Source: JAFKFH01 sp017307375
GTDB lineage: Bacteria; Pseudomonadota; Alphaproteobacteria; Ferrovibrionales; Ferrovibrionaceae
Length of the DNA: 64,000 nt
Assembly (NCBI GenBank): GCA_965229335.1
Contig: OZ245874.1
Location: forward strand, 558,001 to 622,000
Direction of reading: 5' to 3'
A model generated the notes under the pieces. That model was not told the origin of the DNA and ran no database searches. It saw nothing but the letters and a program-made list of their open reading frames with translations. Of this stretch, positions 44,837 through 52,430 are shown piece by piece. Every line of letters starts with the position of its first letter. The stretch's first letter is position 1. A program made the position numbers and the translations under genes.

Positions 44837-44937
44837 AATCCTGCACCAAGGTACAGATTCTGATTTCACTTCTTATAATTTTAGGTATATTCACCTCAAT
44901 CACAGTCAAAGTCGCGGCCAGAATGGCGGAGGGACTT

Positions 44938-45054
44938 ATGGACAAGACGCAAGAAGCGTCTTTTGACGCGTACTCGACGCCTGCCCGTCCGGCGGGCGCA
45001 ATAGGCCGCCGCCTCAGGTTCCGGCGCGGCGCCAAACCACCTCCAGGACATTAA
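44938..45054 (+). CDS. Possible 38-residue protein in the duplicated leader
   Basis: ATG at 44938 with a strong GGAGGG site six bases upstream, and a TATAAT box 59 bases before it. The peptide starts MDKTQEASFDAYSTPARPAG and ends in a basic, Pro-rich tail (RRLRFRRGAKPPPGH). A 7-bp hairpin AAGACGC/GCGTCTT with a 5-base loop (44944-44962) lies within its first codons. It could be a real small protein, a leader peptide, or a relic left when the paralogue duplicated. Only the start context supports it. Confidence 0.35.
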   Translation: MDKTQEASFDAYSTPARPAGAIGRRLRFRRGAKPPPGH

Positions 45055-45115
45055 GCCGACCCGTCGCCGGGCGCGGCCGGAGCATCGGTTCACCGGACGC
45101 TTGTCCGGCGATCGT

Positions 45116-45144
45116 TTCCGAGTCAAGAATTATCGGAATATAAT
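45116..45144 (+). promoter_or_regulatory. Candidate promoter of the second 575-residue protein
   Basis: TTCCGA at 45116-45121, a 17-bp spacer, then a perfect TATAAT at 45139-45144. The -10 lies inside a GGAAT/ATTCC inverted repeat (45135-45139 and 45146-45150), a possible operator. Transcription would begin near 45151, 47 bases before the ATG. Confidence 0.5.
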
Positions 45145-45197
45145 CATTCCAGTTTCAAGCCGGGTATCGGCCAGAATGGCGGATCGGGGGGCTATCA

Positions 45198-46925
45198 ATG
45201 GCTGCTGCGCAGGCATTGTTCGAAGTGCATGTCCGGCGCGAGGGGCGCTGGACCATCGACGATACCAGCAAGGTCGAGGCCGACGCCCTCGCCTTCGCCC
45301 GCAAGCTTGCGGGGCAAAGCGGGGTCGAAAGCGTCAAGGTGATGCGCGAAGGGCCGAACAAGTTCGGCCGCGTTACCAACGAGGCGATCTTCACCCAGGA
45401 GCGGCAGACGACGCGCGACGATCGCATCGTGCTGCCGATGATCGACCGGGCTGCACCCTGCGAGAAGCGCGACGCGCTGTATGGCATCGCCGCCCGCCTG
45501 ACCATGACGCGGCTGTTCAAGCCGTATCTGACGCGCTTCAGCGTCACCCCGTCCGAAGTCATGTACAACGCGCGTGAAATGAAGCGTGTGATGGACAAGG
45601 ACAACCTTGTCGCGACCGCTGTCGGGCGGGTGGCCGGCCTGCAGGCGCGCGGCGACCAGGCCGCCGCCAAGCAGCGCCGCGACATGCTGCACGGCTTCGT
45701 CGACGAAATCGCCGACCGGGCGCGCAAGGCCGATACCGTCAAGCTGCCGGACGTCAGCAAGGTCGGGCTGCAGGAACTCGAAAGCGACGTCGTCACCCGC
45801 TACAAGGACGAGAGCGACGCCGACTACATGATGCGCGTCGCCATCGCGCGTGCCCTGGTCAACGAACGGAACTGGTGGGGCAAGCTCGACCGTTCGGTCG
45901 GCTGGGCGGCCGCCGGCGGCTCGCCGCGATCGGTTGCGGCGCTCGACGACTTCATCGCCGACACGCTGGCCGATGCCGCCCTGCTGCAGGACATTCTGGG
46001 GCCGCAGCGCGATCTCTATCATGCGCTCGCCGCCTTGCTCGATCTGATCGAGGGCAAGGCGCCACCGCGGCGGGGCGGTGGGGCGGAGACCGAGATGGGC
46101 GTCACCGTCGACCGGCTGGTCGCGCTGATGCAGGCCGGCAAGTTGCCGGGCGCCGTCGCGGTGCTGTTCGACCGGCTGCGCGGGCAGCTGGCCCAGAACT
46201 CGCCGCTGACCAAGAACGGCAAGATCGAGGACGAGGAAGACGCCTATCGCAACCTGCTGCTGCGGCTGGTGCCGGGCGACCGGCCGCTGCTCGGCGGTGG
46301 CGAGATGGCCGCGGCGCTGGTCGAGCGGATGACCCGCCTGACCAATCGCGGGGGCGTGGGCGGGCGCAAGGATGCCGTCGAACAGATCGTCCAGCAACTG
46401 CGCGAGCCGCACCGCCAGCTCGGCTTCATGTTCGCGGTGCGTGAAAGCGCGATCGTGATGGATGTCGCCGATACCATCGACGCGCTGCTCGACCGGATCA
46501 TCGTGCAGTCCGATACGGTTCACGATCTCGATCCCGGCCAGCATTCGCCGATCGACCTGATGCGCTTCGTCACGTCGCTCTATTATCTTATCGAGGGCTC
46601 CAACCTGACCGGCGAGGGCAAGCGGCGCCTGCTCGACCATATCGATCAGCTGCTGCTCGACTTCGTGCGCGACGAAAACATCCTGAGCCGGCTGGACAGC
46701 CCGAACCTGCCGTTGCGCAAGCGCACAGAGATGCTGATGGGCCTGTGCCTGCCGGTCATCCTGCCGCCCGGCAAGGCGGTGGCCGCGGCACGCGCCATCA
46801 TCATCGGCTATCTGCGGCAGCCCAATTTCGAGATGCGGCTGGTCGAGGACATCGCCAATCCGGTCGAGAAGGCCACGGTGCTGCGCCGCATCTTCGACAC
46901 GATGAAGCGGGCGGGCTTCGGCTGA
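45198..46925 (+). CDS. Unknown 575-residue protein, second of a tandem paralogue pair
   Basis: Same length and layout as the first copy. The N-terminal module reads ALFEVHVRREGRWTIDDTSK and FGRVTNEAIFTQE; the shared blocks are VMYNAREMKRVMDKDNLVAT, ADYMMRVAIARALVNERNWW, AALDDFIADTLADAALLQDI, LTNRGGVGGRKDAVEQIVQQ and LCLPVILPPGKAVAAARAII. No signal peptide, membrane helix or nucleotide-binding loop is visible. A GGGGGG site lies before the ATG at 45198, after its own promoter-like TATAAT. It ends 10 bp from the convergent metallopeptidase gene. Function is unknown; the long helical body suggests a scaffold, sensor or regulatory protein rather than an enzyme (inference). Confidence 0.85.
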   Translation: MAAAQALFEVHVRREGRWTIDDTSKVEADALAFARKLAGQSGVESVKVMREGPNKFGRVTNEAIFTQERQTTRDDRIVLPMIDRAAPCEKRDALYGIAARLTMTRLFKPYLTRFSVTPSEVMYNAREMKRVMDKDNLVATAVGRVAGLQARGDQAAAKQRRDMLHGFVDEIADRARKADTVKLPDVSKVGLQELESDVVTRYKDESDADYMMRVAIARALVNERNWWGKLDRSVGWAAAGGSPRSVAALDDFIADTLADAALLQDILGPQRDLYHALAALLDLIEGKAPPRRGGGAETEMGVTVDRLVALMQAGKLPGAVAVLFDRLRGQLAQNSPLTKNGKIEDEEDAYRNLLLRLVPGDRPLLGGGEMAAALVERMTRLTNRGGVGGRKDAVEQIVQQLREPHRQLGFMFAVRESAIVMDVADTIDALLDRIIVQSDTVHDLDPGQHSPIDLMRFVTSLYYLIEGSNLTGEGKRRLLDHIDQLLLDFVRDENILSRLDSPNLPLRKRTEMLMGLCLPVILPPGKAVAAARAIIIGYLRQPNFEMRLVEDIANPVEKATVLRRIFDTMKRAGFG

Positions 46926-46935
46926 GGCTGGGAAA

Positions 46936-47337
46936 TCAGTCCTCGCTGCCCTGCAGGTAGTCGATGTCGTCGTCGGAAAAACCGAAATGGTGGCCGATCT
47001 CGTGGATGACGACGTCGTAGACGATGTCCTCGAGCGTCTCGCCGCTTTCGCACCATTCGGCCAGGATCGGCTGGCGGTAGAGATGCACGGTATCGGGCAG
47101 CCGCCCGTGGTCGCCGCTGACGCTGCGCTCGGTCAGCGGCACGCCGCGATAGAGGCCGGTCAGGTCCCAGGGGCTGTCCATGCCCATTTCCGCCAGCGTC
47201 GCCTCGTCGGGAAAGTCGACCACGTGGATCGCGACCTCGGCGACCTTCGCGCGCAACGGATCGGGAATGTCGGCCAGCGCCGCCCTGGCGAGCCGCTCGA
47301 TGTCGTCAAGGCTGGGGGCAAGGCGGCCTGTGGCCAT
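46936..47337 (-). CDS. Minimal zincin-type metallopeptidase family protein
   Basis: 133-residue protein of the small bacterial 'metallopeptidase family' (zincin-like). The zinc motif HEIGHH is at residues 112-117 in DVVIHEIGHHFGFSDDDID, with an acidic residue after it as possible third ligand. TVHLYRQPILAEWCESGE is the usual middle block. No signal peptide is present, so it acts in the cytosol. The start at 47337 has a GAAGGA ribosome-binding site; the longer frame to 47586 overlaps the phhB gene. Physiological substrates of the family are poorly known. Confidence 0.9.
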   Translation of the reverse strand: MATGRLAPSLDDIERLARAALADIPDPLRAKVAEVAIHVVDFPDEATLAEMGMDSPWDLTGLYRGVPLTERSVSGDHGRLPDTVHLYRQPILAEWCESGETLEDIVYDVVIHEIGHHFGFSDDDIDYLQGSED

Positions 47338-47422
47338 GGTCGCATTCCTTCGGCTTGGACGGAAAGGTCGCGCCTCATATAGTCGCGGCCCGTCGACTTT
47401 GCCATATCCGCAGGAGACCGAC

Positions 47423-47716
47423 ATGATGATCCGTAAGCTCGATCCCGCCGCGCGCGACGCCCTGCTGGCCGAACTGGCCGGCTGGCGCCTGGCCGATGGC
47501 CGCGAGGCGATCGAAAAACGCTTCACCTTCAAGGATTTCAACGAAGCCTTCGGCTTCATGACCCGGGTCGCGCTGATGGCCGACAAGATCGACCATCACC
47601 CCGAATGGAGCAACGTCTACAACCGCGTCGACATCCTGCTGACGACCCACGATTGCGACGGATTGTCCGAACGCGACGCGGCACTGGCGCGCTTCATCGA
47701 AGCAGCGGCCGGATAG
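47423..47716 (+). CDS. phhB: Pterin-4a-carbinolamine dehydratase
   Basis: 97-residue dehydratase that recycles 4a-hydroxytetrahydrobiopterin formed by aromatic amino acid hydroxylases. The active-site segment KIDHHPEWSNVYNRVDILL carries the conserved His58, His59 and Pro60, and LTTHDCDGLSERD supplies the third His (His76). The start is MMIRKLDPAARDALLAELAG with CAGGAG upstream; the longer frame is not coding. No phenylalanine hydroxylase gene is in the window. It is divergent from the metallopeptidase gene. Confidence 0.94.
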   Translation: MMIRKLDPAARDALLAELAGWRLADGREAIEKRFTFKDFNEAFGFMTRVALMADKIDHHPEWSNVYNRVDILLTTHDCDGLSERDAALARFIEAAAG

Positions 47717-47729
47717 GCCGCCCGGGAAA

Positions 47730-47756
47730 GGCGCGGGTGCCGCCGGGCCCCGCGCC
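47730..47756. terminator. G/C hairpin between convergent phhB and SCP2 genes
   Basis: GGCGCGGG at 47730-47737 pairs with CCCGCGCC at 47749-47756 across an 11-base loop, in the 47-bp gap between convergent stops. There is no T-tract, so it is only a probable shared terminator. Confidence 0.35.
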
Positions 47757-47763
47757 GGCCGGA

Positions 47764-48063
47764 TCAGCCGAACAGCGACTGCAGCTTCATGGCGATGCCC
47801 ATGTTCCCCTGCACCTTCAGCTTGCCCATCATGAAGGCGGTGGTGGGGTCGAGGTCGCCTTTGGTCAGGGCGACAAAATCGTCCATCTTGATCGAGATCG
47901 TGCAGTCGGCATCGGCGTCGTCGTTCGAGACCGACGCCGGGCTCGATTTCGCATCGACGAAGATGACGCCGTCGGCACCGAAGTTGAACTTGACGGTGGC
48001 GCCGAGCGCGCTCGCCGCGCCGACCTTTTCGCGCATCGCGTCGGTGATGGCCTGAAGCGACAT
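47764..48063 (-). CDS. SCP2 sterol-binding domain protein
   Basis: 99-residue protein made of one SCP2 domain, a hydrophobic-cavity fold that binds fatty acyl-CoAs and other lipids. MSLQAITDAMREKVGAASAL begins it, and the signatures DADCTISIKMDDFVALTKGD and PTTAFMMGKLKVQGNMGIAM match the single-domain bacterial family. The ATG at 48063 has AGGAA upstream. It is divergent from the acyl-CoA catabolic operon and shares the palindrome in the spacer, so it may carry the acyl-CoA substrates of that pathway (inference). Confidence 0.92.
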   Translation of the reverse strand: MSLQAITDAMREKVGAASALGATVKFNFGADGVIFVDAKSSPASVSNDDADADCTISIKMDDFVALTKGDLDPTTAFMMGKLKVQGNMGIAMKLQSLFG

Positions 48064-48123
48064 GGATGAAGTTCCTGGGCTGTTGATGACGGGTTGTTCT
48101 GATTGGCAAGTCACTGCGACGAC

Positions 48124-48145
48124 TTGACGTTAACGTAAACGTCAA
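48124..48145. promoter_or_regulatory. MerR/LiuR-type palindrome controlling the acyl-CoA operon
   Basis: A 22-bp near-perfect palindrome: TTGACGTT at the left and AACGTCAA at the right with ACGTAA between; 20 of 22 positions are symmetric. It resembles the recognition sequence reported for LiuR, the MerR-family regulator of branched-chain amino acid degradation. It overlaps a possible promoter (TTGACG at 48124-48129, 17-bp spacer, TAGCGT at 48147-48152), as expected for MerR proteins, which bind in the spacer. The regulator gene is not in the window. Confidence 0.6.
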
Positions 48146-48200
48146 TTAGCGTCGCTGTCAACGAAGAGGCATCTTAGCCTCAATTCCCGGGAGGAGTCGC

Positions 48201-49070
48201 TTGCCGTATCGTTCGGTATTCCGTCCTGATGCCTTTGCCGGCAAGGTCGAGATCGTCACCGGCGGCGGGTCGGGCATCGGCCGCTGCATCGCCCATGAGC
48301 TCGCCTCGCTCGGTGCCGCCGTCGCGCTGGTCGGCCGCAAGCCGGAAAAGCTCGCGGCCGTCGCCGCGGAGATCGCCGAAGCCGGCGGCCGGGCCACGAC
48401 CCACGCCTGCGACATCCGCGAAGAGTCCGTCGTCGAGGCGACGGTCGCCGAGATTCTGAAGGTGCATGGCCGCATCGACGGCCTGACCAACAATGCCGGC
48501 GGCCAGTTCCCCGCGCCGCTCGCCACCATCAGCCAGAAGGGCTGGGAGACGGTAGTCCGCACCAACCTGACCGGCGGTTTCCTGATGGCCCGCGCGGTCT
48601 ACACCGCCTGGATGAACGAACATGGCGGGGCGATCGTCAACATCACGGCCGACAACTGGTTCGGCATGCCCGGGATGGGGCATTCCGGGGCGGCCAGGGC
48701 CGGCATGGTCAACTTCACCGAGACGGCCGCGGTGGAATGGGCGGTCTCCGGCGTGCGGGTCAATGCGGTGGCGCCGGGCTGGATCGCCTCGGCCGGCATG
48801 GATACCTATCCCGACTGGATGCAGGCGACCATCCGCGACCTGAAATACGCGGTGCCGCTGCAGCGCATGGGCAATGAATCCGAGGTTTCGGCCGCGGTCT
48901 GCTTCCTGTTGTCGCCGGCCGCCGCCTTCGTCAACGGCGCCACGCTGCGGGTCGACGGCGGCGCGCCCAATGCCAAACTGAACTGGCCGATGCCGCGTCA
49001 CGACCGGGCGCCGTCCTGGGACGGCTTCCACCTGGCCGTGACGCCCAAGGTTCTGCAGCAAGACAAATAA
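48201..49070 (+). CDS. Short-chain dehydrogenase/reductase, PECR-like
   Basis: 289-residue SDR resembling peroxisomal trans-2-enoyl-CoA reductase and the AtuB/AtuG reductases. The cofactor motif is IVTGGGSGIGRCIAHELASL and the NNAG motif is GLTNNAGGQF. In place of the usual Tyr-x3-Lys it has MGHSGAARAGMVNFTE, the same substitution seen in PECR-type enzymes (HSGAARAG), so catalysis does not use the canonical pair. CFLLSPAAAFVNGATLRVDG is also PECR-like. Start is TTG at 48201 behind a strong GGAGGAG. It is the first gene of the operon behind the palindrome. Confidence 0.85.
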   Translation: MPYRSVFRPDAFAGKVEIVTGGGSGIGRCIAHELASLGAAVALVGRKPEKLAAVAAEIAEAGGRATTHACDIREESVVEATVAEILKVHGRIDGLTNNAGGQFPAPLATISQKGWETVVRTNLTGGFLMARAVYTAWMNEHGGAIVNITADNWFGMPGMGHSGAARAGMVNFTETAAVEWAVSGVRVNAVAPGWIASAGMDTYPDWMQATIRDLKYAVPLQRMGNESEVSAAVCFLLSPAAAFVNGATLRVDGGAPNAKLNWPMPRHDRAPSWDGFHLAVTPKVLQQDK

Positions 49071-49092
49071 GATCTCCGGAGGAAGCGACGTC

Positions 49093-50283
49093 ATGATGTT
49101 CACCGAGCAGCACGAGGAATTGCGGCGCACCGTCAATCGCGTCATCGCGACCGAGGTCAACCCGCATGTCGACACGTGGGAAGCCGAGGGCACGTTCCCG
49201 GCGCATGAGCTGTTCAAGAAGTTCGGCGATCTCGGCCTGCTCGGCATCACCAAGCCGGTCGAGTATGGCGGGCTCGGCCTCGATTATTCCTATGCGCTGG
49301 TGATGGCCGAGGAACTCGGCACCGCGCGTTGCGGCGGCGTGCCGATGGCGATCGGCGTGCAGACCGACATGGCGACCCCGGCCCTGGCCCGCTTCGGCTC
49401 GGACGAGCTGCGCCGCGAATTCCTCGCCCCGACGATCGCCGGCGACTATGTCGCCTGCCTCGGCGTCTCCGAGGTCGGCGCGGGCTCTGACGTCGCCTCG
49501 ATCAAGACCACCGCGCGCAAGGACGGCGGCGACTACGTCATCAACGGCGGCAAGATGTGGACCACCAACGGCACCCAGGCCGACTGGATGTGCCTGCTGG
49601 CCAATACCTCCGACAGCGGTGGCATCCACCAGAACAAGTCGCTGATCGTCGTGCCGATGAAGACCAAGGGTGTGCAGATCGCCCGCAAGCTCGACAAGCT
49701 GGGCATGCGCTCGTCGGATACAGCGCAGATCTTCTTCGACGAGGTGCGCGTGCCGCAGCGTCACCTGATCGGCGAGGAGGGTCAGGGCTTCACCTACCAG
49801 ATGCTGCAGTTCCAGGAGGAGCGGCTGTGGGGTGCCGCCTCCAACCTCAAGGGGCTGGAGCTGTGCATCCAGGACACGATCGAGTACACGCGCGAGCGGC
49901 GCGTCTTTGGCCAGTCGCTGCTCGACAACCAGATCGTTCATTTCCGGCTGGCCGAGATGCAGACCGAGATCGAGGCGCTGCGCGCGCTGGTCTATCGCGC
50001 CGTCGAGCTCTATATCGGCGGCAAGGATGTCACCAAGCTCGCCTCGATGGCCAAGCTGAAGGCCGGACGTCTCGCCCGCGACGTCACCGACGGCTGCCTG
50101 CAGTATTTCGGCGGCATGGGTTTCATGAACGAGACCTGGATCAGCCGCGCCTATCGCGATACCCGGCTTTGCTCGATCGGCGGCGGGGCCGACGAGGTGA
50201 TGATGTCGATCATCGCCAAGTACATGGGCACGCTGCCCGGCAGGAAGAAGGAAGCGCCGGCCGGCCGCGCCGCCGCGGAATAG
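49093..50283 (+). CDS. Acyl-CoA dehydrogenase, AtuD-like
   Basis: 396-residue FAD flavoenzyme that oxidises an acyl-CoA to the 2-enoyl-CoA. Family blocks are GLLGITKPVEYGGLGLDYSY, CLGVSEVGAGSDVASIKTTA (flavin-contacting), VINGGKMWTTNGTQADWMC, FQEERLWGAASNLKGLELC, and the C-terminal FGGMGFMNETWISRAYRDTR with SIGGGADEVMMSIIAKYMG. It resembles citronellyl-CoA dehydrogenase AtuD in wording. Either ATG at 49093 or 49096 may be used; GGAGGAAG lies upstream. The upstream PECR-like reductase and downstream dehydrogenase suggest branched or isoprenoid acyl-CoA breakdown. Confidence 0.92.
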   Translation: MMFTEQHEELRRTVNRVIATEVNPHVDTWEAEGTFPAHELFKKFGDLGLLGITKPVEYGGLGLDYSYALVMAEELGTARCGGVPMAIGVQTDMATPALARFGSDELRREFLAPTIAGDYVACLGVSEVGAGSDVASIKTTARKDGGDYVINGGKMWTTNGTQADWMCLLANTSDSGGIHQNKSLIVVPMKTKGVQIARKLDKLGMRSSDTAQIFFDEVRVPQRHLIGEEGQGFTYQMLQFQEERLWGAASNLKGLELCIQDTIEYTRERRVFGQSLLDNQIVHFRLAEMQTEIEALRALVYRAVELYIGGKDVTKLASMAKLKAGRLARDVTDGCLQYFGGMGFMNETWISRAYRDTRLCSIGGGADEVMMSIIAKYMGTLPGRKKEAPAGRAAAE

Positions 50284-50290
50284 GCGGCGG

Positions 50291-50809
50291 ATGGACGAGG
50301 CGATTGTCCGCCCGGCGACGCGCGCCGACCTCGAGGGCTATCGCCGCTGCATCGGCCGCGTCGCGGCCGAGCGGCGCTGGCTGGTCTTCATCGATACCCC
50401 GCCGCCCGATGCCCTGCACCAGCATGTCGGCGGCATGATCGACCGCGGCCTGCCGGTCTTCGTCGCGGTGGCGGCCGACGACATCGTGGTTGGCTGGTGC
50501 GACATCCATGTGCCGCCCTTCAACCCGGTCCGGGCGGGTTTCGACCATGTCGGCGTGCTGGGCATGGGCCTCGACGCCGACTGGCGCGGCCGGGGCCTGG
50601 GTGGCCGGCTGCTCGCCGCGGCGCTGGCGGCAGCCGAGGCCCTGCGCATCGAACGGGTCGAACTCGACGTCTTTGCCGCCAACGAACGGGCCCGCCGCCT
50701 CTATGAACGTCACGGCTTCGTCGTCGAGGGCGTGCGGCGCCGCGCCCGCAAGCTCGACGACCGCTACGAGGACGTCATCGCGATGGCGCGCCTGAAGGAA
50801 ACGACATGA
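50291..50809 (+). CDS. GNAT-family N-acetyltransferase
   Basis: 172-residue acetyl-CoA-dependent acyltransferase. The acetyl-CoA-binding loop is visible as GLDADWRGRGLGGRLLAAAL (R-x-x-G-x-G pattern), followed by RVELDVFAANERARRLYERH, the usual motif B, and FVVEGVRRRARKLDDRYEDV, which is like RimL/SSAT-type GNATs. It lies 7 bp after the first dehydrogenase and overlaps the second by ATGA (50806-50809), so it is part of the operon, but its substrate and role there are unclear. Confidence 0.9.
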   Translation: MDEAIVRPATRADLEGYRRCIGRVAAERRWLVFIDTPPPDALHQHVGGMIDRGLPVFVAVAADDIVVGWCDIHVPPFNPVRAGFDHVGVLGMGLDADWRGRGLGGRLLAAALAAAEALRIERVELDVFAANERARRLYERHGFVVEGVRRRARKLDDRYEDVIAMARLKETT

Positions 50810-51945
50810 CCCTCTCTCCCTTCTACACCGCGGAACACGAAGCCTTCCGCGACAGCGTGCGCCGCTTCGTCGCCCGCGAGATCGAGCCCCATGCCGATGC
50901 CTGGGACGAGGCCGGAGAATTTCCCCGCGAACTCTATGCCCGCGCCGCCGAAATCGGCCTGCTGGGCATGGGCTTTCCCGAGCAGTACGGCGGGGTGGCG
51001 ACCGACCGCTTTCACGCGATCATCGCGACGCAGGAACTGACCCGCTGCGGCGCCGGCGGGATCTGCGCCAGCCTGATGAGCCATACGATCGGCGCCCCGC
51101 CGATCGCCAAGCTCGGTTCCGACCGGCTGAAGGCGCGGGTGCTGCCGGGGGTTCTGTCGGGCGAGAAGATCTCGGCGCTGGCGATCACCGAGCCATCGGG
51201 GGGATCGGACGTCGCCAACCTGCGCACCACCGCACGGCGCGACGGCGACGACTATGTCGTGCGCGGCGAGAAGACCTTCATCACCTCGGGCATGCGCGCC
51301 GACTACTACACGGTCGCGGTGCGCACCGGCGGTCCCGGCATGGGCGGCATCTCGCTGATCCTGATCGAACGCGACCGCCCGGGTTTCACCCGCACCCCGT
51401 TGAAGAAGATGGGCTGGTGGGCGTCCGATACCGCGACGCTGCATTTCGACGATTGCCGCGTGCCGGCCGAGAACCTGATCGGCGCGGAGAATGCGGGCTT
51501 CATCGGCATCATGATGAATTTCAATGATGAAAGGTTGGGCCTGGCCGCCTCGTCGATCGGGTTCGCCCAGGTCTGTCTCGACGAAGCCATCGCCTATGCC
51601 GGCCAGCGCGAGACCTTCGGCAAGCCGCTGACCCGCCATCAGGTGATCCGCCACAAGCTGGTCGACATGGCGCAGAAGATCCATGCCAGCCAGGCGATGC
51701 TCGAACTGCTCGCCTGGCGTCTCGACCGGGGCGAACATCCGATCGCCGAACTGTGCATGCTGAAGAATCAGGCGACCCAGACGCTGGCCTTCTGCGCCTC
51801 CGAGGCGGTGCAGATCTTCGGCGGGGCCGGCTTCATGCGTGGCGCCAAGGTCGAGCGCATCTATCGCGAGGTCAAGGTCAATGCGATCGGTGGCGGGGCC
51901 GAGGAAATCATGAAGGACCTGGCCAGTCGCCAGATGGGGCTTTAA
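50806..51945 (+). CDS. Acyl-CoA dehydrogenase
   Basis: 379-residue flavoprotein, second acyl-CoA dehydrogenase of the operon. Blocks are MGFPEQYGGVATDRFHAIIA, ALAITEPSGGSDVANLRTTA, VRGEKTFITSGMRADYYTVA, NFNDERLGLAASSIGFAQVC and the C-terminal FGGAGFMRGAKVERIYREVK with AIGGGAEEIMKDLASRQMGL. It differs clearly from the other dehydrogenase in the operon, so the two probably act on different chain types or steps. Its start is within the stop of the acetyltransferase gene. Confidence 0.93.
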   Translation: MTLSPFYTAEHEAFRDSVRRFVAREIEPHADAWDEAGEFPRELYARAAEIGLLGMGFPEQYGGVATDRFHAIIATQELTRCGAGGICASLMSHTIGAPPIAKLGSDRLKARVLPGVLSGEKISALAITEPSGGSDVANLRTTARRDGDDYVVRGEKTFITSGMRADYYTVAVRTGGPGMGGISLILIERDRPGFTRTPLKKMGWWASDTATLHFDDCRVPAENLIGAENAGFIGIMMNFNDERLGLAASSIGFAQVCLDEAIAYAGQRETFGKPLTRHQVIRHKLVDMAQKIHASQAMLELLAWRLDRGEHPIAELCMLKNQATQTLAFCASEAVQIFGGAGFMRGAKVERIYREVKVNAIGGGAEEIMKDLASRQMGL

Positions 51946-51998
51946 CTTGCGCGCCATTCTTAGGTAAACTGCCGCCCCAGCCCGAGATTTCGGAAGGT

Positions 51999-52430
51999 AT
52001 GGCGGCTTTGATCGAAAGCTATCGCGGCGCAGTCTGCGCCTGGGAATGCGACTTCTACGGCCATCTCAACGTCCAGTTCTACGTGGCGCGGCTGTCGGAT
52101 GCGGCAGCCAGCCTGCTGGTGGCGCTGGGCCTCGGACCGGCCAGCCCGCGCGGCGCCGATCTCGGTTTCATCGCCGTCAACCAGACCATCGACTACAAGA
52201 ACGAACTGCTGGCCGGCGACCTGGTGGTGATGAAAAGCGGCGTCGCCGCGGTCGGCAAGAAGTCGATCACCGTGTTCCACAAGCTGATCAACGCCGAAAC
52301 CGGCGCGATCTCGATGACCGCCCAGGTCACCGGTGTGCTGATGGATCTCGAGACGCGCAAGGCCGTGCCGGTTCCCGATGACGTGCGCACCAAGGCCGAA
52401 CGGCTGATGGTGCAGGAGATTCCGGCATGA
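51999..52430 (+). CDS. Hotdog-fold thioesterase family protein
   Basis: 143-residue single hotdog domain. The 4HBT-type active-site segment is AWECDFYGHLNVQFYVARLS, with Asp18 and the GHLN loop intact, so it is likely an active acyl-CoA thioesterase releasing free acid from an operon intermediate. YKNELLAGDLVVMKSGVAAV is the usual central strand pattern. The ATG at 51999 is close to a GGAAGG site. Its stop overlaps the next hotdog gene by ATGA (52427-52430). Confidence 0.85.
   Translation: MAALIESYRGAVCAWECDFYGHLNVQFYVARLSDAAASLLVALGLGPASPRGADLGFIAVNQTIDYKNELLAGDLVVMKSGVAAVGKKSITVFHKLINAETGAISMTAQVTGVLMDLETRKAVPVPDDVRTKAERLMVQEIPA

Larger units (their letters stand above)
44915..45183 (+). 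repeat. 16-bp direct repeat, two copies in paralogue leaders
   Basis: CGGCCAGAATGGCGGA at 44915-44930 and 45168-45183, both after a TATAAT box (35 and 23 bases between) and both followed within 8-15 bases by a ribosome-binding site and an ATG. The span given covers both copies. It is most simply a remnant of tandem duplication of the leader, or a shared regulatory site. Confidence 0.8.
44837..45197. other. 361-bp spacer between the paralogues: A/T-rich promoters and duplicated leader
   Basis: This is the only gap above 300 bp without a firmly supported gene. It begins with an A/T-rich island carrying a perfect TATAAT at 44874-44879 and a TATATT at 44886-44891. A 16-bp sequence CGGCCAGAATGGCGGA occurs twice, at 44915-44930 and 45168-45183. 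A possible 38-residue ORF and a short hairpin lie between. A second perfect TATAAT at 45139-45144 precedes the downstream paralogue. The layout suggests two copies of a promoter/leader unit. Confidence 0.7.

Noticed and set aside
44944..44962. 7-bp hairpin followed by TT considered as an intrinsic terminator for the first paralogue
   Set aside because: The stem is short and the T-run only four bases, and it lies about 110 bp after the stop, inside a possible small ORF; evidence is too thin.
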